NCBI RefSeq assembly: GCF_910592395.1
Contig: NC_088308.1
Coordinates: forward strand, 124,001-188,000
Direction: 5' to 3'
DNA length: 64,000 nucleotides
DNA from: Lineus longissimus
Lineage: Eukaryota > Nemertea > Pilidiophora > Heteronemertea > Lineidae
The notes beneath the pieces were generated by a model. The model did no database searches and was not told the origin of the DNA. It was given only the letters and a program-made list of their open reading frames with translations. A program made the position numbers and the translations under genes. Below are positions 36,300 to 47,803 of this stretch, piece by piece; position 1 is the first letter of the stretch; each line of letters opens with the position of its first letter.

Positions 36300-38449
36300 G
36301 AAAGTAACAGGTCTGTTTAATTGAAGAAGGAAGACAGACTTTCGTAATTTTGAGATGTTTTGACAAGTACAAAATGAGTCAATGTCTGAGCAGGGACGAC
36401 GTAAATTGTGAAGTATCTGAACCCAAGACAGGTTCAAATCTCGATGGATCACTGATCTAGAGAAAGTGACAATGGTAAAGAGAAACTTGTCCATAAGCCT
36501 TGCTGCAGGGTTATTGGACAATATAAGATAGGCATACTCTGGTATCGACTCCAGAGAGCCATGCTGGTCTTCGTCAATGCTTCAACATTATATTAAATGA
36601 CGCTTCATGCTGATGTCGGAGCCAATGTGGTTAAGGGGTGTGTGTATTTGAGTCAAGTTTTAAAATCATCTTGGTGAGAGTTGGTCATGTTTTTAGTTGC
36701 ACTTCGACAGCTTGACTTCGCGATGGAAAGAAACAATGTGTGGGGTCTGATGATTCTTGCAGCATCACATGCCAATAACGGGAGAAGACCATTCATTAAA
36801 CTAACATTGGAGTTCAGCATCATAATAACCAATATAGCATCATGATTTCAGTTCATTTTTCATTCCCCACTTTCGGGTGTTGGTCATTTTTCATAATTTT
36901 TTCGCGGTGTTTTTGTCTATTTTTTGGTAGTAAGTAGTAGACTTGATTTCGTAGCTTCTCTGTTGTATTGTTCTTCTCACTTTGTGTTACCATGGTTACT
37001 CATATAACTTGTTTGTTGTAAATATTGCATTGATTGTTAGAAATAGGATAAGTTTATATACTCAAGTGTGAGTTGTATTCTGTGGGTAAGATTCTTAAAT
37101 GTTTTCGAAAATAACCGATGTAGTCCGTCGGGAATTTAAGGAAACCGTCGTCTTTCAGGCATAGTGGTGGCTCATGGGATATTTGACATCAGCTTGGAAA
37201 ACCTTTGTCCAGCTCATTTGCATAGTAGACAGACAGTGACAGATAACACCCTTTGCCACCACAGAAGTGCTTCAGGCTCCGTCTGATAGTCTACAAGGGG
37301 CAGGTGAGTCTCTCTGTGTCAGTTCATACATACAGTCAACACAACACCACAACTGAGCCGTCGATATCCCTGAAAGATGATTAGAAATGAGTGTATTAGG
37401 AGGGAACTGAAATAGTATTGTAGAAACAATGTAGATATGTTGTATCAAGTGAAAGTGATTGTTCTAGCTTGGACAGGCCCAGTGTTCTGCAGTCCATGAC
37501 TGGCGACGGGCAACGGTGGCATCTTCTGGGAGGTCACGTCTGGTCTCTGTTGTAACATGCTGATGAATCGATCATCATGAAACTAGGCGGTTAGCACGTG
37601 CCATAACCTGCTGTCAGATATTGGTGGGCTAGAAAACAGACAAGGTGTCCCAAAGCATTTGTAAGCATGCTGCTTACAAAACACCATAGCCTGTTCCAGC
37701 TGCCAGATTTGTGTGTTGTTATTTACTTTTGTCTGAGTCTTTATCATTGTCATATCAGCTGTCGTGTATCAACCTTCCTCTCATCTTATGCTAGTCCCCA
37801 GAGGATTTCAACTTCAATCAAAAATTTGCTCTTGTATCTGATATTTTGTGAGATTTCATATAAATTGGTGCAAAAACATCTCCACTTTCTCCTGGTTATT
37901 TTCTGAAAGGTGATTTCCAGCATTGAAGTAAAATCAGACAGAAAAGTGATTGTATTCAAACAAAGCTGGCCCTAAACTTGTTGTTATGTGCCAAAATACT
38001 AGTAAATATGTTCAGTTTATTTTTAGACCAGTTCCATTTAGATTCAGTGGAATGCAACTAGTTGATACGATAGCAAATTTTTCTTGCCCAGCGGAAAACT
38101 CTCTGTGGATAGTGTGTCATGTTTCACTAAGGTTTGAGTTACTTACTGTCAACCACCAAATTTTGGGAGGCATTTTTTTCTCGTTGATTTTGCAAATTAT
38201 GAGCTGGGAAGATGACAACACTATAGAAGCCAAGCTTGTCGCTCAACTCAGAATTCATAAAAACGATTAACCGCCAAGAAATTCCAGAACGACTGATTGA
38301 GAAGTCATTTCAGGTTTCGTATCCTTGAAATAATGAAGTGAAGGCTAGACATGTATGTGTGTTGGTCATCATTCTGGCCGGCCCAAATATTTCTTGATCA
38401 TATTTGTCTTTTCTATCCTTCATTGCACAAGAGTAATAAATCGTTGTCA

Positions 38450-38730
38450 GTATTAAGTATATGTCTTCGACTTTTCCTCATTTCTCATGGTTGTTTTGAG
38501 TCCAGATTTCTTGGACAGCAGAAAAAGTCAAGAATTGCAGATGCAGTGTATAACAATGATACGCCTGTCAGGCTCTTCTTTTGTCCAGAACAAATCCCAA
38601 ACTGCCTTTGGTTTGGCAGTAACACACCAGAATGCAGATTTCATCACCCCAGAATTGACCCCAAATTCTGCTTTCAGAAAGCCATCTTGGATGTACTGTC
38701 AAAAGAATATGGCTGTCATGTCCTCAGTTA
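38450..38730 (+). pseudogene. Possible TIR-domain fragment, frame-broken
   Basis: One frame reads VVLSPDFLDSRKSQELQMQ (about 38486-38545), which resembles the central strand/helix of TIR domains. The neighbouring frame then reads NNDTPVRLFFCPEQIPNCL and continues to FCFQKAILDVLSKEYGCHV before a stop at 38730, resembling the later TIR strands. Joining the two would need a frameshift near 38545. No upstream TIR box 1 or box 2 exon was found. The resemblance is short and from memory, so this is tentative; it may be an unrelated open stretch. Confidence 0.22.
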
Positions 38731-39785
38731 GTCTTGCGTCATGATATGATTCATGGGGTTTGATCAAGTTAAGAATAACAAGCTGTTCAGTGTCTGGCAT
38801 TAGGCGAGTGCTGCTCTAGCACGTTGATCATCATTGGGACGGGTCCATTCCTGTGCACTATCCTTCCTCTTGCATATTTTTCACACCTTGTGACCGATGA
38901 TTGCCACAATGAAATAGATTGGTGGTCCTCTTAAAGACAGCATCGCATCCAATGAGATTAACAAGGACCAATGAGGAATCATTGTCACCACTGGCCCATC
39001 TGGCCCATCTGGCTCTTGCATGGTCTCCCTCAGAGTATACCCAGGGCAAGTGGTCTCATTCAATCGACATTCGTTGTCCAAGTGATCGGCTCTCTGAATC
39101 ACCCAAAATTGTTTATTGAGCTTATAAAGTTTTTGTTTGGCGACTAGGAGCTGTCAAAAGGTCCTGAATAACATTATTTGAATATATGTAGTCGAGATGG
39201 GCCCCCGATACAGTCAGAACAGTTCTACTGCATCATCATCATATCATTAAAGTCCACATCAGTAAGATCTCTAGCCTACCATGGCAGAGCACCCAAGTCC
39301 AGAGAATCTCAGTTCTGTGTTCTCCCTGGAATTGAACAATCTGCAGGAGATAAGGGGTCAAATTATTAGTCTTCAGATGAATATGCACAGCTAGGATCTT
39401 GGGTGTTGTGTCTGATTCAGCTTCATGTTCCTCAATGGGCTGTGAGGATGGAGTGACCCCAATCGGCCACTCTGTGTGGTAACTTCAAACTCTTTTGTCT
39501 ATGAGGCTAAGTTCTCAACTCATCTTCAATATAATCAACACAAATCAGTTTTCAAATATATAGTTAAGAATTTCTTTGTACAATATTTACGGGAGAAGGT
39601 AGTACATCACAAAAAGTACCTCGGACTACAACATTTTATCCTCAACATTTAACAGGGGGGCAGAATTTCTAAAAATATAATCTGTTGGTATTGATTAGTG
39701 ACCAAAACTCCGCCTCCCCCTTATTAAACCGGGTCATGGGAAACACAGAACACAGAGTTAACTCCTCACAAATTACACATGATCA

Positions 39786-39919
39786 ACTGCCACTAGGTTA
39801 TCACAGACACAGCACCTATATACAGTCACAACTGCCACTAGGTTATCACATACACAGCACCTATATACAGTCACAACTGCTACTAGGTTATCACAGACAC
39901 AGCACCTATATACAGTCAC
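39786..39919. repeat. 45-bp tandem repeat, 3 copies
   Basis: ACTGCCACTAGGTTATCACA starts at 39786, 39831 and (as ACTGCTACTAGG) 39876. Each copy continues with CAGCACCTATATACAGTCAC. Confidence 0.95.
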
Positions 39920-40186
39920 GAACACATATCACAGACAAGTTGGAAAGCATCATCTTATTTCATGATCTATTGATTCACATGGTTTTCAACTGCACTATGA
40001 CGAGGAATAGCAAGTCGTTCTAACCTAAAGTCTCCCCAGTAAACAAGCAATTTTGATTGCAAGTGACAAACATTTCTCGTAAACGATGGTCATCGCAGGT
40101 GCCTGCAACCACAAAGCCAGCGATTACTGATTTTCCCTGCAGACAACCTCTCAGCAATAACTGTCACACATTGCAGTGATAAACAA

Positions 40187-40192
40187 TTTATT
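40187..40192 (-). terminator. Poly(A) signal of the 40330-44162 gene
   Basis: AATAAA on the - strand, about 140 bp after the stop codon at 40330. Confidence 0.5.
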
Positions 40193-40329
40193 GTTTGTAG
40201 GGTGCTTAAATGGCATTAAATCTTGATCGGGTGAATAATTATTACATCAGTTTTGCTCAGAACATAAAGTTTGTGCACAGAGTAAAGCTTTCTTCGAGTT
40301 TCACTTTCTATCACCAGGTGGCAGTGCGA

Positions 40330-43300
40330 TCATCCCAGTACGAACTGACTTGATTCGTCACCTCGAGCAGCCGATAACACACGGTTGCCAGATATTCGTC
40401 GGTTCTCTTCAGACCAGGCAGGACTTCTAAGCTCTCCTGAAAAGACAGATGTCAAAGAAGGTGAAAAACAAATGAAACAAAACACATAATGACATGTTGT
40501 GATATCGTAATATTGACTTTGGGACAATATAGTATGACCATAGTAACCATGGCACAAAAACCTCATTCTCATATGAAAAGGTGATATATTCATGAGATAC
40601 AATGCGTAGCCTGGCAATATCCTTTATTTCCATCAACCCGATTCAGGCAAGAAATCAGGGACATTTACAAGCCATTCTGGATCAATCACCACTGAAATAT
40701 GCACACAAAAACTACTTGACATTTTATTGATCCATAAATAATGAAAATATTTCCATTTTGTCTTTTAGACCACTTAGGTTATTCTCTTTCCTACTTATAG
40801 TTGTTCATGTATTGATATCAAATGTCACCCATCAGCGACGTCACGGCATATTTTAAAGTAGAAATAATATCAGAAAATATTGACATTAGTGGTTGAAAAA
40901 GAAAGTCATGTTGGTCTTAGCTAGACCTAATGTGTTTGGCTCAGGGCATGTTACTGGCTCAGGGCATGTTACTGGCTCAGGGCATGTTACTGGCTCAGGG
41001 CATGTTACTGGCTCAGGGCATGTTACTGGCTCAGGGCATGTTACTGGCTCAGGGCATGTTACTGGCTCAGGGCATGTTACTGCAAGTTGTGCTGGGCTCA
41101 GCTACTTGTAGGCATTTAATTTTATTGTAGGAAAGGAAAAAAGACCTTGGCAGTTTATTTGCAAAAGGGAAAGAACACATAGATACCTGTAAGCACATGG
41201 AAGTGTTGCCTGACAGGCCTTTCTCGCGGCACCCCAGGCCCAAGCATCCGGCCTAATGTGCTGTGTATCCTATCATACTGTGACCAGTAGTTGGGTTTGA
41301 AGTCTGGGTACTTGTGGACGCGTCGCATTCCCCCTCCGTCGTTCATATTGACACAGTTCTCCACAGAAACTAGATGGAGACGATTAGCCTGGAATGACAA
41401 AATGATAACCAAAATATGAATCGTATTCCAGTCGAAAAGTCATAACGACACTAGTCGACAGTTCAGTATCGATGTTATTCTAATCAACTCGTATTCTTAC
41501 TTTCACTTACAAAGAACACAGTTCACTTCATCATTCTTTGAAACAATGACACTGATCTCTGCATCACAGAGGTGGTGGGCCGTCCCCTTGGTAGAACTTT
41601 GGCTCATGCGATTGGCATCTGATGTCACATGCTGTCAACATCATCAATACCACTAAGACATCTTAATCACTCCCTCCTCACATGACACCATGTCACGGTC
41701 TGTCTCTGCCGCATCGACCCATGAATGACGTTGATATTGGGTAATGTTGGCGACATAAAACCACAACTTTATACATGACATTTTCACTCGACAATCGTCA
41801 CATGACACTTACAGGTATAACATCCTTTTCATGATACGTCCTCTTATAGTGCGTGTCAAATGCCATGCTGTGGTTAGGTCGCGAACCGATGTGGTGAAAA
41901 TTGAATTGAGATTCATGAAGACTAGGGAATGGTAATGGGCGACAGCCGGGGGCTAAATGCTTGCTGCCACCAAATGACTGGAAGAAGAAGTGAAAAGAGA
42001 ATTGATGAGCATCTATTTGAACTTGAAAATACATTCAAAATCAATGATAACATTTGCTCAAGGAACTGACCAAATCAAACAATTGATCATGTCAGCCTTT
42101 GATCATGCTGATAACCTGGTCCCAAATCAAGCAAGATTGCAAAAGGTTTTGTTTTCTCTCGCACTTTTCTCCTTTATAAAGTCTCTGATTGATTGACTTG
42201 GGGGGGGGGGTTGCTGCTAAAGGGGACAGATATCATCATCCAAACTCATAAGTCATGTTCCAATCCATAATATTTCAATCATTTGATCAATATTCAGTAA
42301 ATTCACAGGGCAAAGTGTGTCCCACGCCAATTCCACCAGAACAGAATGATCATTGTAACACTTCAAGAAAGAGAGAAGTGCTTGACCAACCTTGCATGAA
42401 CCAAAATACTCGCTCTACCCCATTACAATGCATTAGTGAGAGATATGCACCCTAATTCAAACAAGGCCACAGAGCAAGGGCATAACAAACCCCAAACCCA
42501 GTAGTTGAGTTCAGAAGCCTTGTGTTTATCTGCTCTGGTGTGTTATTGGAATCTTCCATCCAAAATGGTTTTTTAGGACACAGTCAGTGAGTCACGACCA
42601 GAATGCAGGAATAAGTTCACTATTAAAATGGCAGTCAATCCTATAAATGGCCATGATCCTGCTTGTGTCTTTACACCCCTAAGTAAAGCCTCATCCAATG
42701 CATGCAATTTTACATTACAAACAATGCATAAAGCCCAGGCTTATGCATGACAGACAATGAAATATAAGCCTAATCACGGTTAATGGAGTCACTGTTGTGT
42801 GACCGTCAGACTGATTATCCCTATTGAAGAATGTCTCATTTCTTCACTCTGGTTCATTTCTGGTATAAAAATACAATTTGATGGTTTCATTGCAGTTGAA
42901 AGCCTATCAACCAATCCACCAGACATATGTCCAGTCGTTACACGCAGAAAACAAACCTCAGGGGACGATTGCTAATTCATATGGGGCATGGGCCGACTAC
43001 CATGGCAAAGAACCCAACAAAACTACAGGACACAAATTTCTGGTTTGGCAAACCACATGGACAGAAGGGGGCCAAAAATCAGAAGATTTAATGACTTAAG
43101 TCAACGATTCCTGTGGATAGACCCAAACCAAATCAACACCATTCTACAATGAACTGTTCACCAGTAGTCCATTAATACCAAAGAAAAAATATATTGTGTA
43201 CTTGGAAAATAAGCAGTTGTTTGTAAGGTTTGCTAAGAACATACTGACGTGCTTGTTCACAAAGCCTAATTTGTGCCACATGGATGGAATTGTTCACCTT

Positions 43301-44162
43301 TGTATATAATAATGTTCTTCCAGTGGTGGTCAAAGTGCTTGATAATTCTTGTTGCATCAAGTAATATGCCCATTTCACCAATTTCAAATACATGTATGAT
43401 TTTTCAAACAGATGGTGCTAGAAGAATGGGTAACATCAATCAAATACAAATAAAAATATAATGAGCAAAGATGGAATTATCAATTAATAATCTTCAGTCT
43501 ACGCCTGCTGTGCATTTAAAAAATTAATCAACTTAAATCTCGCACACCGATTTCACTCTTCTGCAGTCTCTTCTTCTTGTTCCAAGTGCAGTAGGCCCAC
43601 CTCTGTTGAGTATCAATCGTCACTCACACTTACAGTACACAGACTCGTGTGCTGTCACTGTTGATCATTCCAAGTACAGGGCAGTACCTCTGTTGAGTAT
43701 CAATCGTCACACTGACACTGGTGCTGTCACTCATTGTCAAAAAAGACAAAAATATTGTTGGCCTTCCATGGCATAGGCCTACCAACCATCTGGAGACATA
43801 CATTATATACAATGAACTACTGAAAAAAAGTAAATGGAAAGCCAATGGTGAAATATATTTATACGGCCATAGGCTGGACTACTCACCAATTTTGAAGAAG
43901 TGATGAATTCTGGCTGGGAGGGGTTCTTTTCCAAAGTGAATGTAGTTCTGTGCATGGGCCTGCTGCCCTTCTTGAGACTGAGAGGGGCAGCAGCCGCATT
44001 CTTGTTGACATGGTAACCGACATCAGAAATGACAGGGTAGTGATCTCCAATGTTAGTCAAAATTGCCAAAGTGCTGTGGCCCTGCTGATGAGAAAATGTT
44101 TTTGGTCGGGCCATTTCAGCGGCGGGCAGCTCGTAAGTAACGGTTGATTGTGTGGCCAGCAT
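40330..44162 (-). CDS. Unidentified four-exon gene, about 249 residues
   Basis: I do not recognise this family. Four exons join in frame with good GT-AG sites, in order of transcription: 44162-43887, 41977-41813, 41388-41187 and 40436-40330 (stop). The first ATG gives 249 residues; an internal ATG at 44114 (MARPKTFSH, good context) gives 233. The product is soluble with no signal peptide or membrane segment. It is rich in His, Arg, Pro, Tyr and Phe, with short segments such as GSRPMHRTTFTLEK, FDTHYKRTYHEKDV and YPDFKPNYWSQYDRIHSTL. That composition is common in small ciliary or sperm microtubule inner proteins, which is only an inference. Introns 1 and 3 carry repeats (43590-43730, 40938-41081). 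Confidence applies to the gene model, not to function. Confidence 0.7.
40938..41081. repeat. 18-bp minisatellite, 8 perfect copies
   Basis: GGCTCAGGGCATGTTACT repeated eight times without a mismatch, in the last intron of the 40330-44162 gene. The unit is a multiple of three, so artificial open frames run through it on the + strand. Confidence 0.98.
43590..43730. repeat. Imperfect tandem duplication
   Basis: CCTCTGTTGAGTATCAATCG occurs at about 43600 and 43687, each followed by a CAC-rich stretch and a GTGCTGTCACT block. The two roughly 90-bp copies differ by small indels. It lies in intron 1 of the - strand gene. Confidence 0.75.
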
Positions 44163-47100
44163 GTCGAACACGATATCAAGTCGCCATATTTCCCGCGTCA
44201 ATAACTTTAAAAGCGACAATGAATGAATAAATCGTCACTCTTCTTTCAAGTCATACAGGCTTGTTGGCTCATCATATCAATTGGTCCCCCAATTCTGTAG
44301 TACGGCCTCGTTTTTTGGATTTGTCGTATATACGTCACTCGGGGGGCTGAAGTCTATTAATAGTTGGGGATGACCATGACGTACATTAGCTATAATGCGT
44401 GGCACTGGTGTAAAGTGAAAGATAGTCTCTCCAATCATAGAGTCCTTCACAAATATCTTTGATTGTTTATTGCTTCTCAGGGCCTGTAGCATCTTGGCCA
44501 CCAAGGTTTTTGCATCTTATATCAAGATTTAAACCTCGGGCTGGGTTTAAAGGGAGTACCTATAAGGCCATAGGTTCAGGATGGCTGCAACTACTGCGTT
44601 AGAAGTAAGGCCATGGGAATGATTAATCCGGTTCACCGTCAACCTCTCGCATGGGTTCAGAGAATGCTTCAAATTTTTCCATTATTTTTGAAAAAAATTA
44701 GGTCTATTCATTTTATTATTTGTTGCCATTGTTCTTTTTATTCAAACAATTTTTCTAGTGGTTCACCTTTACCTAAACTGATTGAAACCGATGAGCAATT
44801 AAAACGACAGTGGGCCGATATCGGCTGCCAGCCTCGGCCCGATGTCTTGGCCAACAGTGGACCGATATTGGCCCGACACGTTCTTGCTGCCTGGGATTTT
44901 ACAGGACAGGAAAGAGGCGAATAGGCACATTATCCTCCTGGTCGATGGTCACATAAATCCCACACCCAAGTTCTCCTCCAAATCGCAGTGAGCTATATCA
45001 ATACAATAAACGAAGTATGCAGACTTGACTCCAAGATAATCGCGAGTTTCAGAAAAAATAAGATAAAAATTTAAAATAAAAATGATGGCATTGATTCTGT
45101 GATAATCCTTTCAACTGGGTGTGATTCCATTTTTGAAACTTACAACGGATCCCAACAAATTTACGGTAGGCCCCACTGCCGTACACGTGTCAGAACTTTA
45201 GTAAATTTCGTAAATTCCCGCAAGAAGATTGAGAAGGTCACCTGACATAGGGAATTCTTCAGTCCGTCAACGCATGCGCCATGAACACCACCACTTACCA
45301 CAGAATTTGGGGACCAACAAAGATCAGCCAACAAGCTTCATCATGAACAACAACAACCCAACAACACCCAAGCTATCAAATGATTTTGTATCCAAACGCC
45401 GAGAAGTTGGTGAAGATAGTGCGCTAAAAAACTGCTCAATCTTGTAAATATGCCCAGTAAAACATATCAAATAAGTTATTTGTTGGGAATTTGGAATGTA
45501 AATGCATACATTTTGGGAATATTTCACATCAAATTAGGCGTCACTTTAGAAATAGAAATGGTTCTACTTTCTGCGGTGAGATACCATGTTCCTAAGGCGA
45601 TTGGGGCGCCACCAATAATCTAATTACTGAACTGAAACGTTGACTGAATTCTCCCGCGAAAAACGTGAGGTTATTTTAACCCTCAGTTTTTATATATTAC
45701 TAGCATTGTATCCGTGGCGCAGGCAGGTTCAAATGGGCTATACATTGAATAGATTGAATTGCAATGAAAATATAATGCAATATCAAAGGAGCAATATCGA
45801 AGAGACAAATTAAACCAACCATTTGTCCACAGACTCGGACCCTGTGGCGTGCTGTATGCGTGCATATAAAAGTAAATCAATTGGTCCGAATGAGATGATG
45901 AGGCAATGTGAATATACCTCGTTCCTTAGTCAGCAATATGCCCCTTTTTATACGGAGATGAAGGAGAACCCAGATAGGCCTTCACATGTCGGCCTCCAAA
46001 TGGCTCGGACCAATTGCACTATCACTACTAAAACTTTAAAATGCGTGCTCCTCCTACATGTAGCATGATCTCGGGCAAGGCACTTAGTCGACAGGCAAGC
46101 TAGAAGTTCAGCACCGTGAGCAACTCCTTGATAAGGCCATGCCAAGTTCAGAGTGCCTCTTCAGATACATCAAGTTTTGAAAGCTGTGGTGAGCACATAA
46201 ACATACCATTGTAACCTTAATTTGAAAATCCCTTCATAATCAAGGGCTAGCTCTGGCTAATACAGTACCAATATACGATAGACCATCAATTTGACCCCAG
46301 CTCCTTACTGCGGGAAAACCCAAGTCCAGCAACCAAAAGTATCAAAATACATTTTTGTTTACATTTGAACTGCACACATGCGTTTGTTTACAATTTCTTT
46401 CCCGCGAAATCTCGAAGATCAGGTGACCTACAATCGTGGATTGAAAATAACATTAACCTTGGTTCAGCAGGTCAACACGTGTACAGGCTGTTCCAATCAT
46501 CCCCCTACAGCCAGCCGTTCAACAAGTAGTGTTAGTCACCCCACAGGGAGTGCAGGTGATTCATTAATCCCCTGCATAACTGAATAGCAATGGCTTGGCT
46601 TCCGTGAGTGATAAGGAGAATTGACCGTGTCCGATTAAAAATCCCTCATTATTGCTCCGCTGAAGTAAATTTCCGAAAATAAACATGACGTTGCATCAGG
46701 ATAACATATCACCTGCAAACGTGCAAAATTTCGAGACGAAACACGACCCCCAAATGGCACTTTAGCGAGCCGCCTTATAGTATTATGATATAGATTTCTG
46801 AAGTGTGCTGTATGAGATTATCCCCCATCCGTACAGACGTACGTTCATAGCATACCCGTGCGCAATGACCCCTAGATCCTGCCACTGGCACTGATGTTAG
46901 CTTTTGGCTCCCCCATCCAATGGCTTCCATTTGATGTCCAATAGTGATGATATCCAGAGGGGAATAGCACACTGTCCGATGTTGGCATGAACTGTACTCG
47001 TGGGTGGGGTAGTGTACTGAGGAAATGTTCGAATTGGGCAAATATGATAAAGTGAAGACAGTGTACAATGGTTTGTCATTCCTGACTCCACTAAATCAAA

Positions 47101-47362
47101 TACTGCCATGGTCGGCTCATCCTGAGATCTCCTTTGTCATAAAGGCGGAGTGGAAAGCCACTGGTTCTGGTTATGCCAGGATGTGGGCAGCTGGGCCTTT
47201 TTTGATGGCAGGTGACAATGTCACATGAAACCACTCGGTTGTTCTTGGCCAGCAATCTAGGTCTGATTGAAGTTTTTCTTTTGTTTAATATTTCATATTT
47301 TGATTTGGTAATATTTTTAATAAAAAAGAGGACTGGAAACTTGATTTAGAATAATACAATCC
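44163..47362. other. Region without a supported gene
   Basis: Lies upstream of the 40330-44162 gene and downstream of TK1. The 44163-44580 part should contain that gene's promoter. At 44581 an ATG in good context followed by eight codons and GTAAGG could be the first coding exon of a divergent + strand gene, but I could not find an in-frame partner. A frame at 45274-45447 (begins MRHEHHHLPQN, Asn-rich) is open and unassigned. A palindromic GGCCGATAT cluster lies at 44808-44880. Confidence 0.4.
44808..44880. repeat. Short palindromic repeat cluster (GGCCGATATCGGC type)
   Basis: CAGTGGGCCGATATCGGC at 44808 is followed by CTCGGCCCGATGTC and then CAGTGGACCGATATTGGCCC at 44855. The segments are near-palindromes and partial copies of one another. 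This resembles the termini of a small DNA-transposon or foldback repeat; no transposase is present. Confidence 0.5.
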
Positions 47363-47368
47363 TTTATT
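47363..47368 (-). terminator. Poly(A) signal of TK1
   Basis: AATAAA on the - strand, about 435 bp after the TK1 stop codon at 47804. Confidence 0.45.
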
Positions 47369-47803
47369 CATAACTTAAATGGGTTAGCAAATGGGCCAAA
47401 TGGCGGTCGGTCACTGGGCTGCACCATCCATCCCTCACCATTCATCATCCAGCAAGGCAATAACCGAGCATACATATATATACAGAGAGCATTATGTGAT
47501 CGGTTGTCAATACATATCAAACCCTCAACCATCTAAAGTTTGCATTCATCTGTTGGTCCTTGCGCAGAATTCATAAAAAAGTAGAAGTACATCACTTGTG
47601 GAAAGTGATAAAAGTCTGCGAGATCAATGCTCCTGGAGAGGGCGTCTTCAGAAATAACCACACATCGGCCAATAGATTGTGCTCTGGGCAATTCTCCAGC
47701 ATCATTCAAATTATTGCACTACAAGAGCATTGTTTCTCCCTCCCACTGAGATGAGTCTCAGTCCACTTGGTTCATAAACAACAGTCAGTCATTTGAAATT
47801 GTC

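Larger units (their letters stand above)
36300..40186. other. Intergenic DNA between SMG1 and the next gene
   Basis: About 3.9 kb with no intact gene recognised. It includes a broken TIR-like fragment (38450-38730) and a 45-bp tandem repeat (39786-39919). Part may be extended SMG1 3' UTR. Confidence 0.5.

Noticed and set aside
36428-36460. B-box-like GGTTCAAATCTC suggesting a tRNA gene
   Set aside because: No A box or acceptor stem at tRNA distance upstream.
40893-41130. Open frames through GGCTCAGGGCATGTTACT repeats
   Set aside because: The 18-bp unit is a multiple of three, so frames stay open automatically; the repeat is intronic.
45705-45745. TGGCGCAGGCAGGTTCAAATGG resembling tRNA promoter boxes
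   Set aside because: The A-like and B-like boxes abut each other, far too close for a tRNA or SINE head.
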